Assembly: GCA_018401465.1 (NCBI GenBank)
Contig: JAGYKE010000004.1
Coordinates: 744,001 to 808,000 of the forward strand
Length of the DNA stretch: 64,000 nucleotides
Direction: 5' to 3'
Source of the DNA: Aestuariivita sp.
GTDB taxonomy: Bacteria; Pseudomonadota; Alphaproteobacteria; Rhodobacterales; Rhodobacteraceae
The position numbers and the translations under genes are program-made. Shown in pieces: positions 8,293 through 16,644 of this stretch (within the stretch, counting starts at the first letter, position 1; every line of letters starts with the position of its first letter). Below the pieces are notes generated by a model. The model had not been told where the DNA came from and did not search any database. It worked only from the letters and a program-made list of their open reading frames with translations.

Positions 8293-10734
8293 ATGACCGA
8301 TCTCCCGCAAAAAGCCTGCGCCGTCATCATCGGCGGCGGCGTCGTCGGCTGTTCCGTCGCCTATCACCTCACGAAACTCGGCTGGACCGATGTCGTGCTG
8401 CTGGAACGCAAGCAGCTGACGTCCGGCACGACGTGGCACGCCGCGGGCCTCATCGCGCAGCTGCGCGCGACGGCGAACATGACGAAGCTCGCCAAGTATT
8501 CCCAGGAACTCTACGGCAGTCTCGAGGCCGAGACCGGCGTCGCCACCGGCTTCCGGCGCGTGGGGTCCATCACCGCCGCGCTGACGGGCGAACGGCTCGA
8601 GGAACTCCACCGCTCCGCCGCCATGGCGCGCGCCTTCGGGGTCGAGATCGCGGAAATCTCGCCCAGCGAGATCAAGGAGCGTTATCCGCACCTCAACATC
8701 GACGGCGTCACCGGCGGCGTCTATCTGCCCAAGGACGGGCAGGGCGACCCGGCGAACATCGCGCTGGCGCTGGCCAAGGGCGCGCGGCAGCGCGGCGCGG
8801 TCGTGGCCGAACGCGTGAAAGCCACCGGCGTCACCCGGCAGGGCCGCCGCATCACCGGCGTCGACTGGGCGGCCGAGGACGGAAGTCAGGGCCACATTGC
8901 CTGCGATCATGTCGTGAACTGCGCGGGCATGTGGGGGCGCGAGGTGGGGCAGATGCTGAACACCCATGTGCCGCTGCAGGCCTGCGAGCATTTCTACATC
9001 GTCTCGGAACCCATCGCGGGCCTGACGCAACTGCCCGTCCTGCGGGTGCCCGACGAATGCGCCTATTACAAGGAAGACGCGGGCAAACTCATGCTGGGCG
9101 CGTTCGAGCCGCTGTCGAAGCCCTGGGGTCCGATCCCCGAAAGTTTTGAATTCGATCAGCTGCCCGAGGATTTCGACCATTTCGAACCGATCTTGGAGAT
9201 GGCCGTGAACCGTATGCCCATGCTGGGCGAGGCGGGCATCCACACCTTCTTCAACGGCCCCGAAAGCTTCACCCCCGACAACGCCTATCTTCTGGGTCTG
9301 GCGACCGAGATGGACAATGTCTGGGTGGCGGCCGGGTTCAATTCCATCGGCATCCAGTCAGCGGGCGGCGCGGGTATGGCGCTGGCGCAGTGGATGGAGG
9401 ATGGTGCGAAACCCTTCGATCTGGGTGATGTGGACATCGCCCGCGCGCAGCCCTTCCAGACCAACCACACCTATCTCAAGGCGCGGGTGTCGGAAACGCT
9501 GGGGCTCCTTTACGCCGATCACTACCCCTATCGGCAGAAGGCCACCGCGCGCGGCGTGCGCCGCACGCCCTTCCACGCGCATCTGGCCGAACGGGGTGCC
9601 GTCTTCGGTGAGCTTTCGGGCTGGGAACGTGCCAACTGGTATGCCCGCGACGGGCAAGAGCGCGAATACCGCTATTCGTGGAAGCGGCAGAACTTCTTCG
9701 ACAACGTGGCCGAGGAACTGAACGCGGTCCGCACCAACGTGGGCATGTACGACATGTCCTCCTTCGGGAAGCTCCGCGTCGAAGGCCCGGATGCGGAGGC
9801 GGTCCTCAACCGCGTCTGCGGCGCGAACATGTCGGTCCCTGCGGGCAAGATCGTCTATACGCAATTCCTGAACGACCGCGGCGGGATCGAGGCGGATGTG
9901 ACCGTCACCCGCCTGAGCGAGACCGCTTACCTTGTGGTCACCCCCGCGGCCACGCGCCGGGCCGAGCAGACGTGGCTGATGCGTCACATCGGCGACGCGC
10001 GCGCGGTCGTGACCGATGTCACGGCAGCGGAAGGTGTGCTGGCGGTCATGGGGCCGAACGCGCGCACACTCCTGCAGGCGGTCAGCCCCAATGATTTCAG
10101 CAACGACGCCAACCCTTTCGGCACCGCGCAGGAGATCGAGCTGGGTCTGGGCACCGCGCGCGTGCACCGCGTGTCCTATGTGGGCGAACTTGGCTGGGAG
10201 ATCTATGTCGGCGCCGACATGGCCGCGCATGCGTTCGAGACGCTGTGGTCAGCGGGCGAAGGCATGGGGCTCAAGCTCTGCGGCATGCACATGATGGATT
10301 GCGCGCGCATCGAAAAGGCCTTCCGCCATTTCGGGCATGACATCACCTGCGAAGATCACGTGCTGGAAGCGGGCCTCGGCTTTGCCGTCGCGACGGGCAA
10401 GCCCGACTTCATCGGCCGCGACGCGGTGCTACGCAAGAAGGACGAAGGACTTGCCAAGCGGTTGGTCCAGTTCCGGCTGACCGACCCGGAACCGCTGCTG
10501 TACCACAACGAACCCGTGCTGCGGGACGGGCAGATCGTGGGCTACCTGTCGTCGGGCGCCTATGGCCATCACCTGGGCGGGGCCATCGGCATGGGCTATG
10601 TCCCCTGCAAGGGCGAAAGTGCCGACCAGCTTCTGGCCTCGGCTTTCGAGATCGACGTGGCAGGCACGCGGGTGCGCGCCGAGGCCTCGCTTAAGCCGAT
10701 GTACGACCCCAAGTCGGACCGCGTGCGCGCCTGA
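8293..10734 (+). CDS. FAD-dependent dimethylglycine/sarcosine dehydrogenase-like protein (paralog 2)
   Basis: This 813-residue protein has the same DAO + FAO_M + GcvT + GcvT_C layout as its neighbour at 4853. The dinucleotide-binding motif is VIIGGGVVGCSVAYHLTKLG (11-30) and the candidate covalent-FAD residue is His49 in TTWHAAG. Over most of its length it differs clearly from the first copy (for example IAQLRATANMTKLA after the His motif, where the first has VPTFSTSWSIMNM), so the two are old paralogs with different substrates. It looks closer to mammalian dimethylglycine/sarcosine dehydrogenases. It is the last gene of the operon before a GC-rich hairpin. Confidence 0.87.
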   Translation: MTDLPQKACAVIIGGGVVGCSVAYHLTKLGWTDVVLLERKQLTSGTTWHAAGLIAQLRATANMTKLAKYSQELYGSLEAETGVATGFRRVGSITAALTGERLEELHRSAAMARAFGVEIAEISPSEIKERYPHLNIDGVTGGVYLPKDGQGDPANIALALAKGARQRGAVVAERVKATGVTRQGRRITGVDWAAEDGSQGHIACDHVVNCAGMWGREVGQMLNTHVPLQACEHFYIVSEPIAGLTQLPVLRVPDECAYYKEDAGKLMLGAFEPLSKPWGPIPESFEFDQLPEDFDHFEPILEMAVNRMPMLGEAGIHTFFNGPESFTPDNAYLLGLATEMDNVWVAAGFNSIGIQSAGGAGMALAQWMEDGAKPFDLGDVDIARAQPFQTNHTYLKARVSETLGLLYADHYPYRQKATARGVRRTPFHAHLAERGAVFGELSGWERANWYARDGQEREYRYSWKRQNFFDNVAEELNAVRTNVGMYDMSSFGKLRVEGPDAEAVLNRVCGANMSVPAGKIVYTQFLNDRGGIEADVTVTRLSETAYLVVTPAATRRAEQTWLMRHIGDARAVVTDVTAAEGVLAVMGPNARTLLQAVSPNDFSNDANPFGTAQEIELGLGTARVHRVSYVGELGWEIYVGADMAAHAFETLWSAGEGMGLKLCGMHMMDCARIEKAFRHFGHDITCEDHVLEAGLGFAVATGKPDFIGRDAVLRKKDEGLAKRLVQFRLTDPEPLLYHNEPVLRDGQIVGYLSSGAYGHHLGGAIGMGYVPCKGESADQLLASAFEIDVAGTRVRAEASLKPMYDPKSDRVRA

Positions 10735-10754
10735 GCCGAAGCCCGTCTTTCCAA

Positions 10755-10784
10755 TCCCCGCCCCCCGCGATAGGAGGGCGGGGA
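10755..10784 (+). terminator. GC-rich hairpin after the betaine-type operon
   Basis: The arms TCCCCGCCC (10755-10763) and GGGCGGGGA (10776-10784) are perfectly complementary around a 12-base loop. It lies between the flavin demethylase stop and the rarD ATG. It has no T-tract, and the loop and right arm contain TAGGAGGG, which could serve rarD as ribosome binding site, so it might also limit rarD translation. Confidence 0.5.
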
Positions 10785-10795
10785 AAGGCCCCCCG

Positions 10796-11692
10796 ATGAC
10801 CGCGATCAACCCCGAAAACCGAGACACCCCGCAGGGCCTTGCCTTCGCGGTCTCGGCCTATTTCCTCTGGGGATTCCTGCCGCTTTACCTCAAGCTCCTC
10901 GACCATATCCCGGCGGTCGAGATCGTGGCCCACCGCATCCTGTGGTCCGTTCCGGTGGCGGGGCTGGTCCTGATCGTGCTGCGCCGGACGAAGGACCTCA
11001 TGACGGCGCTCCGCACGCCGCGGATGCTGGGCATGGCCTGCGTGACGGCGGCGCTCGTCTCCGTCAACTGGGGGGTCTATGTCTGGGCGATCAATACGGG
11101 TCAGGCGCTCGAGGCGGCGCTGGGATATTTCATCAACCCGCTCTTCAGCGTGGCACTGGGCGCGCTTCTGCTGCGCGAAAGGCTGAACCGTCCGCAACTG
11201 GCCGCCATCGCGCTGGCGACCGTGGCGGTGGTGATCCTGACGGTCGAACAGGGGCGGCTGCCAGTTGCCGCGCTGTGCATGACGCTGTCCTGGGGGTTCT
11301 ATGCCTTCTTCAAGAAATGGCTGGCCATCGGCCCCAATCAGGGCTTCCTGCTCGAGGTGCTGATCCTGTCGCCGCTGGCGCTGGGCTGGCTGATCTGGCT
11401 GGCGGCGCAGGGGTCGGGGAGCTTCGCCATGTCCTGGGGCGACACCCTGCTTCTGATGGGGTCGGGCGTCGTCACGGCGGTGCCGCTGATCCTCTATGCC
11501 AACGGCGCGAAGCTGGTACGCCTGTCGACCATCGCGATCCTGCAATACATCGCGCCGACTATGATCTTCCTCAACGCTGTCTTGGTCTTCGGCGAACCGA
11601 TGGACCGCGCGCGGATGATCGCCTTTCCGCTGATCTGGGCCGCGCTGGCGATCTATTCCTGGACGCTGATCCGGCAGATACGCCGCGCCTGA
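10796..11692 (+). CDS. rarD: EamA-family transporter RarD
   Basis: This 298-residue integral membrane protein has ten predicted hydrophobic helices in two EamA/DMT repeats, close to the 296 residues of E. coli RarD. The N-terminal GLAFAVSAYFLWGFLPLYLK and the later SVNWGVYVWAINTGQ are typical of the RarD subgroup. The ATG at 10796 is chosen because upstream codons in the same frame belong to the preceding gene. Members of this subgroup are linked to chloramphenicol sensitivity in Pseudomonas, but their natural substrate is unknown. Confidence 0.9.
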   Translation: MTAINPENRDTPQGLAFAVSAYFLWGFLPLYLKLLDHIPAVEIVAHRILWSVPVAGLVLIVLRRTKDLMTALRTPRMLGMACVTAALVSVNWGVYVWAINTGQALEAALGYFINPLFSVALGALLLRERLNRPQLAAIALATVAVVILTVEQGRLPVAALCMTLSWGFYAFFKKWLAIGPNQGFLLEVLILSPLALGWLIWLAAQGSGSFAMSWGDTLLLMGSGVVTAVPLILYANGAKLVRLSTIAILQYIAPTMIFLNAVLVFGEPMDRARMIAFPLIWAALAIYSWTLIRQIRRA

Positions 11693-11729
11693 CTTGCCGC
11701 CGCGCGGCCTGCGCGCTAAGCCGCCCGGC

Positions 11730-12371
11730 ATGAGCTATGACCCGCCACAGACGCCGCTGCAGATCCTCTACGAGGACGCGCACCTGATCGCGGTCAACAA
11801 GCCCGAGGGCCTCTTGTCCGTCCCCGGGCGGGGCGAAGACCTGGCCGATTGCCTGCTGAGCCGCCTGCAGGCGGCCTTTCCCTGCACGCTGCTGGTGCAC
11901 CGGCTGGACCGTGACACATCCGGCGTGATGATCTTCGCCCAGACGCCGCATGCCCAGCGCAACCTTGGCCTGCAATTCGAACAGCGCAAGACGAAGAAAA
12001 CCTATGTGGCGCGCGTCTCGGGGCGGCTGTCGCCCCGCACCGGCACGGTCGACCTGCCCATGTGCGTCGACTGGCCCAACCGGCCCCTGCAGAAGATCGA
12101 CCATGTGAACGGCAAGGCGGCCCGGACCGACTGGAAGGTCCTGCGCGACAGCGAAGAGGAAAGCCGCGTGCGCCTCTTCCCCCGCACGGGGCGCAGTCAC
12201 CAGTTGCGCGTGCACATGCTGGCGCTGGGGCATCCGATCCTGGGTGATCCCTTCTATGCCAGCGGCGCGGCGGCAGACTTCCCGCGCATGATGCTGCATT
12301 CGGAAGAGCTGCGGCTGGCCCATCCCGAAAGCGGCAAGGGCATGCGGTTCCGGGCCGAGCCGGAGTTCTGA
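11730..12371 (+). CDS. rluA: dual-specificity RluA-type pseudouridine synthase (23S rRNA U746 / tRNA U32)
   Basis: This 213-residue protein matches E. coli RluA closely along its length: NKPEGLLSVPGR near residue 23, the catalytic Asp60 in VHRLDRDTSG, DWPNRP near 112, and TGRSHQLRVHMLALGHPILG near 150. It isomerises uridine to pseudouridine in 23S rRNA and certain tRNAs. The ATG at 11730 gives the family N-terminus; the frame stays open 12 codons upstream from a TTG. It converges with the fucosyltransferase gene, only three bases apart. Confidence 0.93.
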   Translation: MSYDPPQTPLQILYEDAHLIAVNKPEGLLSVPGRGEDLADCLLSRLQAAFPCTLLVHRLDRDTSGVMIFAQTPHAQRNLGLQFEQRKTKKTYVARVSGRLSPRTGTVDLPMCVDWPNRPLQKIDHVNGKAARTDWKVLRDSEEESRVRLFPRTGRSHQLRVHMLALGHPILGDPFYASGAAADFPRMMLHSEELRLAHPESGKGMRFRAEPEF

Positions 12372-12374
12372 ACC

Positions 12375-13223
12375 TCAGACGTCGACGCGCAGCCACCCTT
12401 CCGGCCAGATGTCGCGGTTGACGGTCCGGGGGTCGGCATACCAGCGCGACGGGGCCACGACGCGCTTGCCCGGATTGGCGTTCAGCCATGCCGCCCACCA
12501 CGAAAAAGATGAATTCGCGCAGATGTTGTGCCGGCACAACGACATGAGCCGCATGTCCCCGTAATCGGTGGCGTCGCCGTTGATGTCGACCACGACCTTT
12601 TCGACCGGCAAGGGCAGGTTGTCGCGCGCCCAGCCGGGTTCGTCCGAGAAGACGAAGACGACCGGGTCGGCCTCGACCCCCTCGAGCACCCGCGCCAGCG
12701 CCCTTTCGTAATAGGCCTGACTGCAGACCGCGTGGCCCGGCAGCGTCGTGTAATCGCCCCGCCGCACATGGAGCGAGATCGCCCCCGGCGTCGCGCCGAT
12801 CCGCGCGGCCATGTCGGCATTGGCGGGCGACGCGAAATCGCCAAAGGTGAAATCGGCCCTGATCCGGTCGGCGACATCGGCGAAGTAACGCTCGCTCTGC
12901 CAATAGCCGTGCAGGTAGACATTGTCGCCCAGCGTCGCGAAGCGCGGGTTGTAGCCCAGCCCGCGTTCCCGCACGAAGCGCGGATCGCGCCCGAAGGCCC
13001 GCCACAGGGTATGGCGCAGCGGATAGTCGCCCTTGTGCGGGGGCAGCCTGTCGGGCGTCACAAGTGGCAGATCGAAGGCCTCGGTGATCGCATGCCGCCC
13101 CAGCGACGCGACCGACCGGACATCGAGCGCGAGCGGCACGCCCAGCCGCAGCGCCAGCGCGCGGCCCGCCGCGTACTGGAACATCTGGTTGCCGAGCCGG
13201 CCGTGCAGGCGGGAATAGATCAT
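12375..13223 (-). CDS. alpha-1,2-fucosyltransferase (GT11 family)
   Basis: This 282-residue protein starts MIYSRLHGRLGNQMFQYA, the N-terminus of GT11 enzymes. It carries the donor-binding motif HVRRGDY at residues 152-158 and a late NSSFSWWAAWLN motif. The family adds fucose in alpha-1,2 linkage to galactose in O-antigens and capsules. The ATG at 13223 follows AAGGGGGC at proper distance; an upstream in-frame start at 13295 would add 24 unlikely residues. No GDP-fucose synthesis genes are nearby, so the sugar donor must be made elsewhere. It stands alone between rluA and an aldehyde dehydrogenase. Confidence 0.9.
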   Translation of the reverse strand: MIYSRLHGRLGNQMFQYAAGRALALRLGVPLALDVRSVASLGRHAITEAFDLPLVTPDRLPPHKGDYPLRHTLWRAFGRDPRFVRERGLGYNPRFATLGDNVYLHGYWQSERYFADVADRIRADFTFGDFASPANADMAARIGATPGAISLHVRRGDYTTLPGHAVCSQAYYERALARVLEGVEADPVVFVFSDEPGWARDNLPLPVEKVVVDINGDATDYGDMRLMSLCRHNICANSSFSWWAAWLNANPGKRVVAPSRWYADPRTVNRDIWPEGWLRVDV

Positions 13224-13262
13224 GGCCCCCTTTACGACGGGTCGGGTCAACCCGCCACCCTG

Positions 13263-13283
13263 CTTCTTCTCGTCCCAAATACG
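13263..13283 (+). repeat. short copy (C) of the dispersed intergenic element
   Basis: CTTCTTCTCG followed by TCCCAAATACGC matches the copy at 3659 almost exactly and the starts of the copies at 8215 and 47597. Here it lies between two minus-strand genes, upstream of the fucosyltransferase, and lacks the G-rich hairpin. Confidence 0.45.
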
Positions 13284-13294
13284 CAAAGACGACA

Positions 13295-13319
13295 AAGGCC
13301 GCCCCCGTGGGACGGCCTT
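13295..13319 (-). terminator. hairpin terminator of the aldehyde dehydrogenase gene
   Basis: The arms AAGGCCG (13295-13301) and CGGCCTT (13313-13319) are complementary, with further CCC/GGG pairing inside. Read on the minus strand the stem is followed by TTTGTCGTCTTT. It lies 21 bases after the aldehyde dehydrogenase stop. Confidence 0.65.
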
Positions 13320-13340
13320 CGCGTCAGCGCGGGATGCGCC

Positions 13341-14780
13341 TCACTCGGGCGTCCAGCCCGAGACCGCCTTGACCTCGAGGAAGTCCTCGATGCCCCAGGT
13401 GCCGCCTTCACGTCCGTTGCCCGACTGCTTGATGCCGCCGAAAGGTGCCCCGGCAGAGCGGCTCTTGCCGTTCATCTCGACCATGCCCGACCGCAGGCGG
13501 CGCGCCAGACGGTTGGCGCGGGCGCTGTCCTGTGTCTGGACATAGTTCGTGAGGCCATAGACCGTGTCATTAGCCATGGCGAGGCCCTCTTCCTCGGTCT
13601 CGAACTTCATGATCGACAGGACCGGGCCGAAGATTTCCTCGCGCGCGATGGTCATGTCGGGGGTGACGTCTGCAAAGACGGTGGGGCGTACGTAATAGCC
13701 CTTGTTCAGCCCGTCGGGCCGGCCGACGCCGCCCGCCACCAACCGCGCGCCTTCGTCGATACCCTTCTGGATCAGGCCCTGGATCTTGGTCCATTGCAGT
13801 TCGTTCACAACCGGGCCGATATGGCGGCCTTCCTCATGCGCGCTGCCGACCTTGACGCCTTCGGCGACTTCCCGCGCGATCTCGACCGCCTGATCGTAGA
13901 TCGGTGCCTGCACCATCATGCGGCTGGGCGCATTGCAGGACTGGCCGGTGTTGTTCATCATGTGCAACACGCCGCGCTTCACCGCCTTGTCGTCGGCATC
14001 GGCGAAGATGAGGTTCGCGCCCTTCCCGCCAAGCTCCAGATGCACCTTCTTCAGCGTGTCTGCGGCGTTTTTGGAAATCGCGATGCCCGCGCGTGTCGAA
14101 CCGGTGAAGCTTACCATGTCGACATCCGGGTGCCCCGAAAGCTGCGTGCCCACGCCCGCGCCGTCGCCGTTCACAAGGTTGAAGACGCCCTTGGGGAAGC
14201 CCGCCGCATCGACGCATTCCGCGAAGATCATCGCGTTGATCGGGCTTTGTTCGGATGGCTTCAGCACCATGGTGCAGCCCGCGATGGCGGCGGCGCCGAA
14301 TTTCAGCGTGATCTGGTTTTCCGGCCAGTTCCACGGCGTGATCAGCGCGGCAACGCCCACCGCCTCATAGATGATCCGGTCGTTCGGCGCATGATCGCCC
14401 AGCGGACGGTCGAAGCGGAAAGACTTGGCCGCCTTGAGGAAATTCGACAGGTGCCAGCTGCCCGCCGGAACCTGGCTCTGGCGGGCCATGTCGATGGGCG
14501 CGCCCATCTCTGCCGCGGTGGCCTGCGCCATGTCCTCGGCCCGGTCGTTGTAGATCGCGAGAAGTTTCTCGACGAGCGCGATGCGCTCTTCCGGGGGCGT
14601 CGCCATCCAGCCCGGCAGCGCCGCCTTGGCCGCCGCCACGGCGGCATCGGTATCGGCCTTTGATCCCAGCGAGATGACCGCGCAGGGCTCTTCCGTCGAT
14701 GGATCGATGACGTGGAAGTCGTTCGGCACCGCGGGATCGACCCATGCCCCGTTGATGTAGAACTGGCGTCTTTCGATCAT
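13341..14780 (-). CDS. NAD(P)-dependent aldehyde dehydrogenase
   Basis: This 479-residue protein is a full-length aldehyde dehydrogenase. TPWNWPENQ (about 153-161) lines the cofactor site, FTGSTRAG is the coenzyme-binding turn, ELGGKG holds the general base Glu and Cys282 in NNTGQSCNAPSRM is the nucleophile. It oxidises an aldehyde to the acid; the substrate is not given by sequence. A palindrome (14809-14826) sits just upstream of its start and shares CCGACC-N4-GGTC with a site in the paa cluster, which hints at control by a TetR-type acyl-CoA-responsive regulator. Confidence 0.93.
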   Translation of the reverse strand: MIERRQFYINGAWVDPAVPNDFHVIDPSTEEPCAVISLGSKADTDAAVAAAKAALPGWMATPPEERIALVEKLLAIYNDRAEDMAQATAAEMGAPIDMARQSQVPAGSWHLSNFLKAAKSFRFDRPLGDHAPNDRIIYEAVGVAALITPWNWPENQITLKFGAAAIAGCTMVLKPSEQSPINAMIFAECVDAAGFPKGVFNLVNGDGAGVGTQLSGHPDVDMVSFTGSTRAGIAISKNAADTLKKVHLELGGKGANLIFADADDKAVKRGVLHMMNNTGQSCNAPSRMMVQAPIYDQAVEIAREVAEGVKVGSAHEEGRHIGPVVNELQWTKIQGLIQKGIDEGARLVAGGVGRPDGLNKGYYVRPTVFADVTPDMTIAREEIFGPVLSIMKFETEEEGLAMANDTVYGLTNYVQTQDSARANRLARRLRSGMVEMNGKSRSAGAPFGGIKQSGNGREGGTWGIEDFLEVKAVSGWTPE

Positions 14781-14808
14781 GACTGATCCTCCCGTCTGTG
14801 TTCACATG

Positions 14809-14826
14809 CCCGACCGCACGGTCGGG
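14809..14826 (-). promoter_or_regulatory. perfect 8-bp palindrome upstream of the aldehyde dehydrogenase
   Basis: CCCGACCG-CA-CGGTCGGG is a perfect inverted repeat, 29 bases upstream of the aldehyde dehydrogenase ATG. The core CCGACC-N4-GGTC is also present in the paaI/paaZ divergent region at 45487-45500. It resembles the TetR-type PaaR operators described in other proteobacteria (ACCGACC..GGTCGGT), with two more central bases. An operator is the likeliest reading. Confidence 0.6.
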
Positions 14827-15001
14827 GAATCGCCGGCACTGTGTCACCGCAGGCCGCGTGGAGCAAGAGAGGGGATGAAACCCGGCGCCGTGCCGCCTTG
14901 GGCCTTTCCCCCTTCACCCGAACCTGTGGGCGGGATACTACTCCCAGCAGGGCTCCCGACGATTGATCGACATGGGCGCTGCCAGGCAACAGGACAGGCA
15001 C

Positions 15002-15709
15002 ATGCGACGGTTCAGAAATCTTCAGTTTCGCGAGGCTTGGCTGCGCGAGCGTCTCGCCGCCCTGCCCGCCGGAACGCGGCTTCTGGATGTCGGCGCAGGT
15101 GAATGCGCCAACAAGCGTTTCTGTAGCCACGTCGATTATGTTTCCCAAGATATCGCACAATACGATGGACAAGGCGACGGAGTCGGACTGCAGACGAAAG
15201 TCTGGGACACGGCACAGATCGATATCGTGTGCGACCTCTATGATATCCCCGAGGATGAGAAGTTCGACACTGTTCTATGCACCGAGGTGCTCGAGCATGT
15301 GGTTGATCCGGTGCGCGCAGTCGAGAAACTGGTCAGCCTTGTGCGTCCTGGCGGGACAGTGATCATCACGGCCCCTTTCAACAGCCTGACACACTTCGCG
15401 CCGTACCATTACGCAACGGGCTTGTCTTCGTACTTCTATCGGTACCACTTCGAACGTCTCGGACTGCAGATCGAAGAATTGAGCCCGAATGGTGGCTATT
15501 TCGATTTTCTCGACCAGGAACTCGGTCGCGTTCATAAGGTGCGGCGCAGCTTTTCGGGTTGGCCACTGGATCCATTGTCCTTCATCCTTGTTGCTTTGGC
15601 GCGGCTGAATATCCGCCTTCTGGCGGCTCTGGATGGTCCGCGCGCGCTGCGCAAGTCGGCTTCCCTTCAGACCTTTGGCTGGCACGTTATCGCCCGCCGG
15701 CCTGACTGA
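15002..15709 (+). CDS. class I SAM-dependent methyltransferase
   Basis: This is about 235 residues from ATG 15002, which follows AGGACA at a good distance; ATGs at 14963 and 14972 are alternatives. Motif I is LLDVGAGECAN near residue 30, motif II follows as DIVCDLYDIP, and VLCTEVLEHVVDP and VRPGGTVIITAPF complete a UbiG/COQ5-like fold. The C-terminal half has no family match that I know. The substrate is unknown; the neighbour is a glycosyltransferase, so surface glycan or lipid methylation is plausible. Its base composition is near 50-55 percent GC, well below its neighbours, suggesting recent acquisition. Confidence 0.82.
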   Translation: MRRFRNLQFREAWLRERLAALPAGTRLLDVGAGECANKRFCSHVDYVSQDIAQYDGQGDGVGLQTKVWDTAQIDIVCDLYDIPEDEKFDTVLCTEVLEHVVDPVRAVEKLVSLVRPGGTVIITAPFNSLTHFAPYHYATGLSSYFYRYHFERLGLQIEELSPNGGYFDFLDQELGRVHKVRRSFSGWPLDPLSFILVALARLNIRLLAALDGPRALRKSASLQTFGWHVIARRPD

Positions 15710-15822
15710 ACGATGATCCCGGTGCGCGTGGCCGGGCACAAGACATCCGCGAGGGAGTGACGCTCAGCCGTGACTGCGCCCGTGATTGCCCCCTTGGCCT
15801 GGGAGGAATGGCGTCTACGCGG

Positions 15823-16536
15823 CTAGGTTTGACCCTGCGGACGAAAGGCGATCCGCGCGCGGTAGATCATCCGCTTCCATTCGCGCGACAAGTTGCCGGC
15901 GCGTCTTTTCTTCTGGATGGTCGAGCCGCCAAGCCCCGTCGTCAATTCTGCCACGGCGCAGGGCAGAACAGTGTGCACCGGCTGCCCGGTAATCCAATGC
16001 ATCTGCAAGAAGGTGTCGACCGGACGGTCGATCGTTTCGCTGGCGCCCAGCAGGCGGCGGGCGGCATCGCGGCCGACCACCTGCGCCACCGTCTGCAGCC
16101 CGATGCGGCGCGGCAGGATCAGACGCAGTTTGCCTTCCCGATCGATCTGCGGACCTGTCTCGCGGGCCTTGGCTGGTAGGCGTATATAGGCCCCCGTCAG
16201 ATCCTGCCGTGCCAGCAGGGCTTGCACTTGCGGCCAGATGCCGGGATCGGGGGCGGCGTCGTCTTCGAGGATCAATGCGTGATCCCAGCCTTCAGCAACG
16301 ATCCGCGCCCAAGCGGCGCGGTGCGACAGGAAACAACCCAGTTCGCCCCCGCCCAACGCAAAGGGATAGCGCGGCGCGTGCAGGTCACCGGGGTGCACCC
16401 GGACATGCGCCACCTGCGCCGGGTCGCGGCCATCCACCGCCTCGACCAGTTCGGCACCGGGCAGGTCGCGCAGCAGCCTTTCGGCGTTCGGGCGGCGTGC
16501 CGTGCTGGACGACATGTGGATGATCAGCGAGTGCAT
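15823..16536 (-). CDS. glycosyltransferase family 25 protein
   Basis: This 237-residue protein has the GT25 (LPS/LOS glycosyltransferase) pattern: SSSTARRPNAERLL at the start, GGGELGCFLSHRAAW near residue 64, and the metal-binding acidic motif ALILEDDAAPDP near 90. Enzymes of this family add galactose or glucose to lipooligosaccharide in the cytoplasm. The ATG at 16536 is used; an in-frame ATG seven codons later is possible. It converges with the methyltransferase at 15002 and follows the pnp terminator. Confidence 0.85.
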   Translation of the reverse strand: MHSLIIHMSSSTARRPNAERLLRDLPGAELVEAVDGRDPAQVAHVRVHPGDLHAPRYPFALGGGELGCFLSHRAAWARIVAEGWDHALILEDDAAPDPGIWPQVQALLARQDLTGAYIRLPAKARETGPQIDREGKLRLILPRRIGLQTVAQVVGRDAARRLLGASETIDRPVDTFLQMHWITGQPVHTVLPCAVAELTTGLGGSTIQKKRRAGNLSREWKRMIYRARIAFRPQGQT

Positions 16537-16596
16537 GCGCCTCAATAGCGCGCCCGCATGGCCCTCACCAGAGCCAGAGACCCCCGCAAACGAAAA

Positions 16597-16619
16597 GGGC
16601 CCCCGCATCGCGGGGGCCC
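16597..16619 (-). terminator. intrinsic terminator of pnp
   Basis: GGGCCCCCGC (16597-16606) and GCGGGGGCCC (16610-16619) form a perfect 10-bp stem with a 3-base loop. On the minus strand it is followed by TTTTCG. It lies 26 bases after the pnp stop and 61 bases before the GT25 start. Confidence 0.85.
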
Positions 16620-16644
16620 CGATACGTCAGCGCAGGAGTTGGCC

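Noticed and set aside
10755-10784. A riboswitch ahead of rarD
   Set aside because: There is only one GC-rich stem and no conserved aptamer core that I recognise; an operon-end hairpin is simpler.
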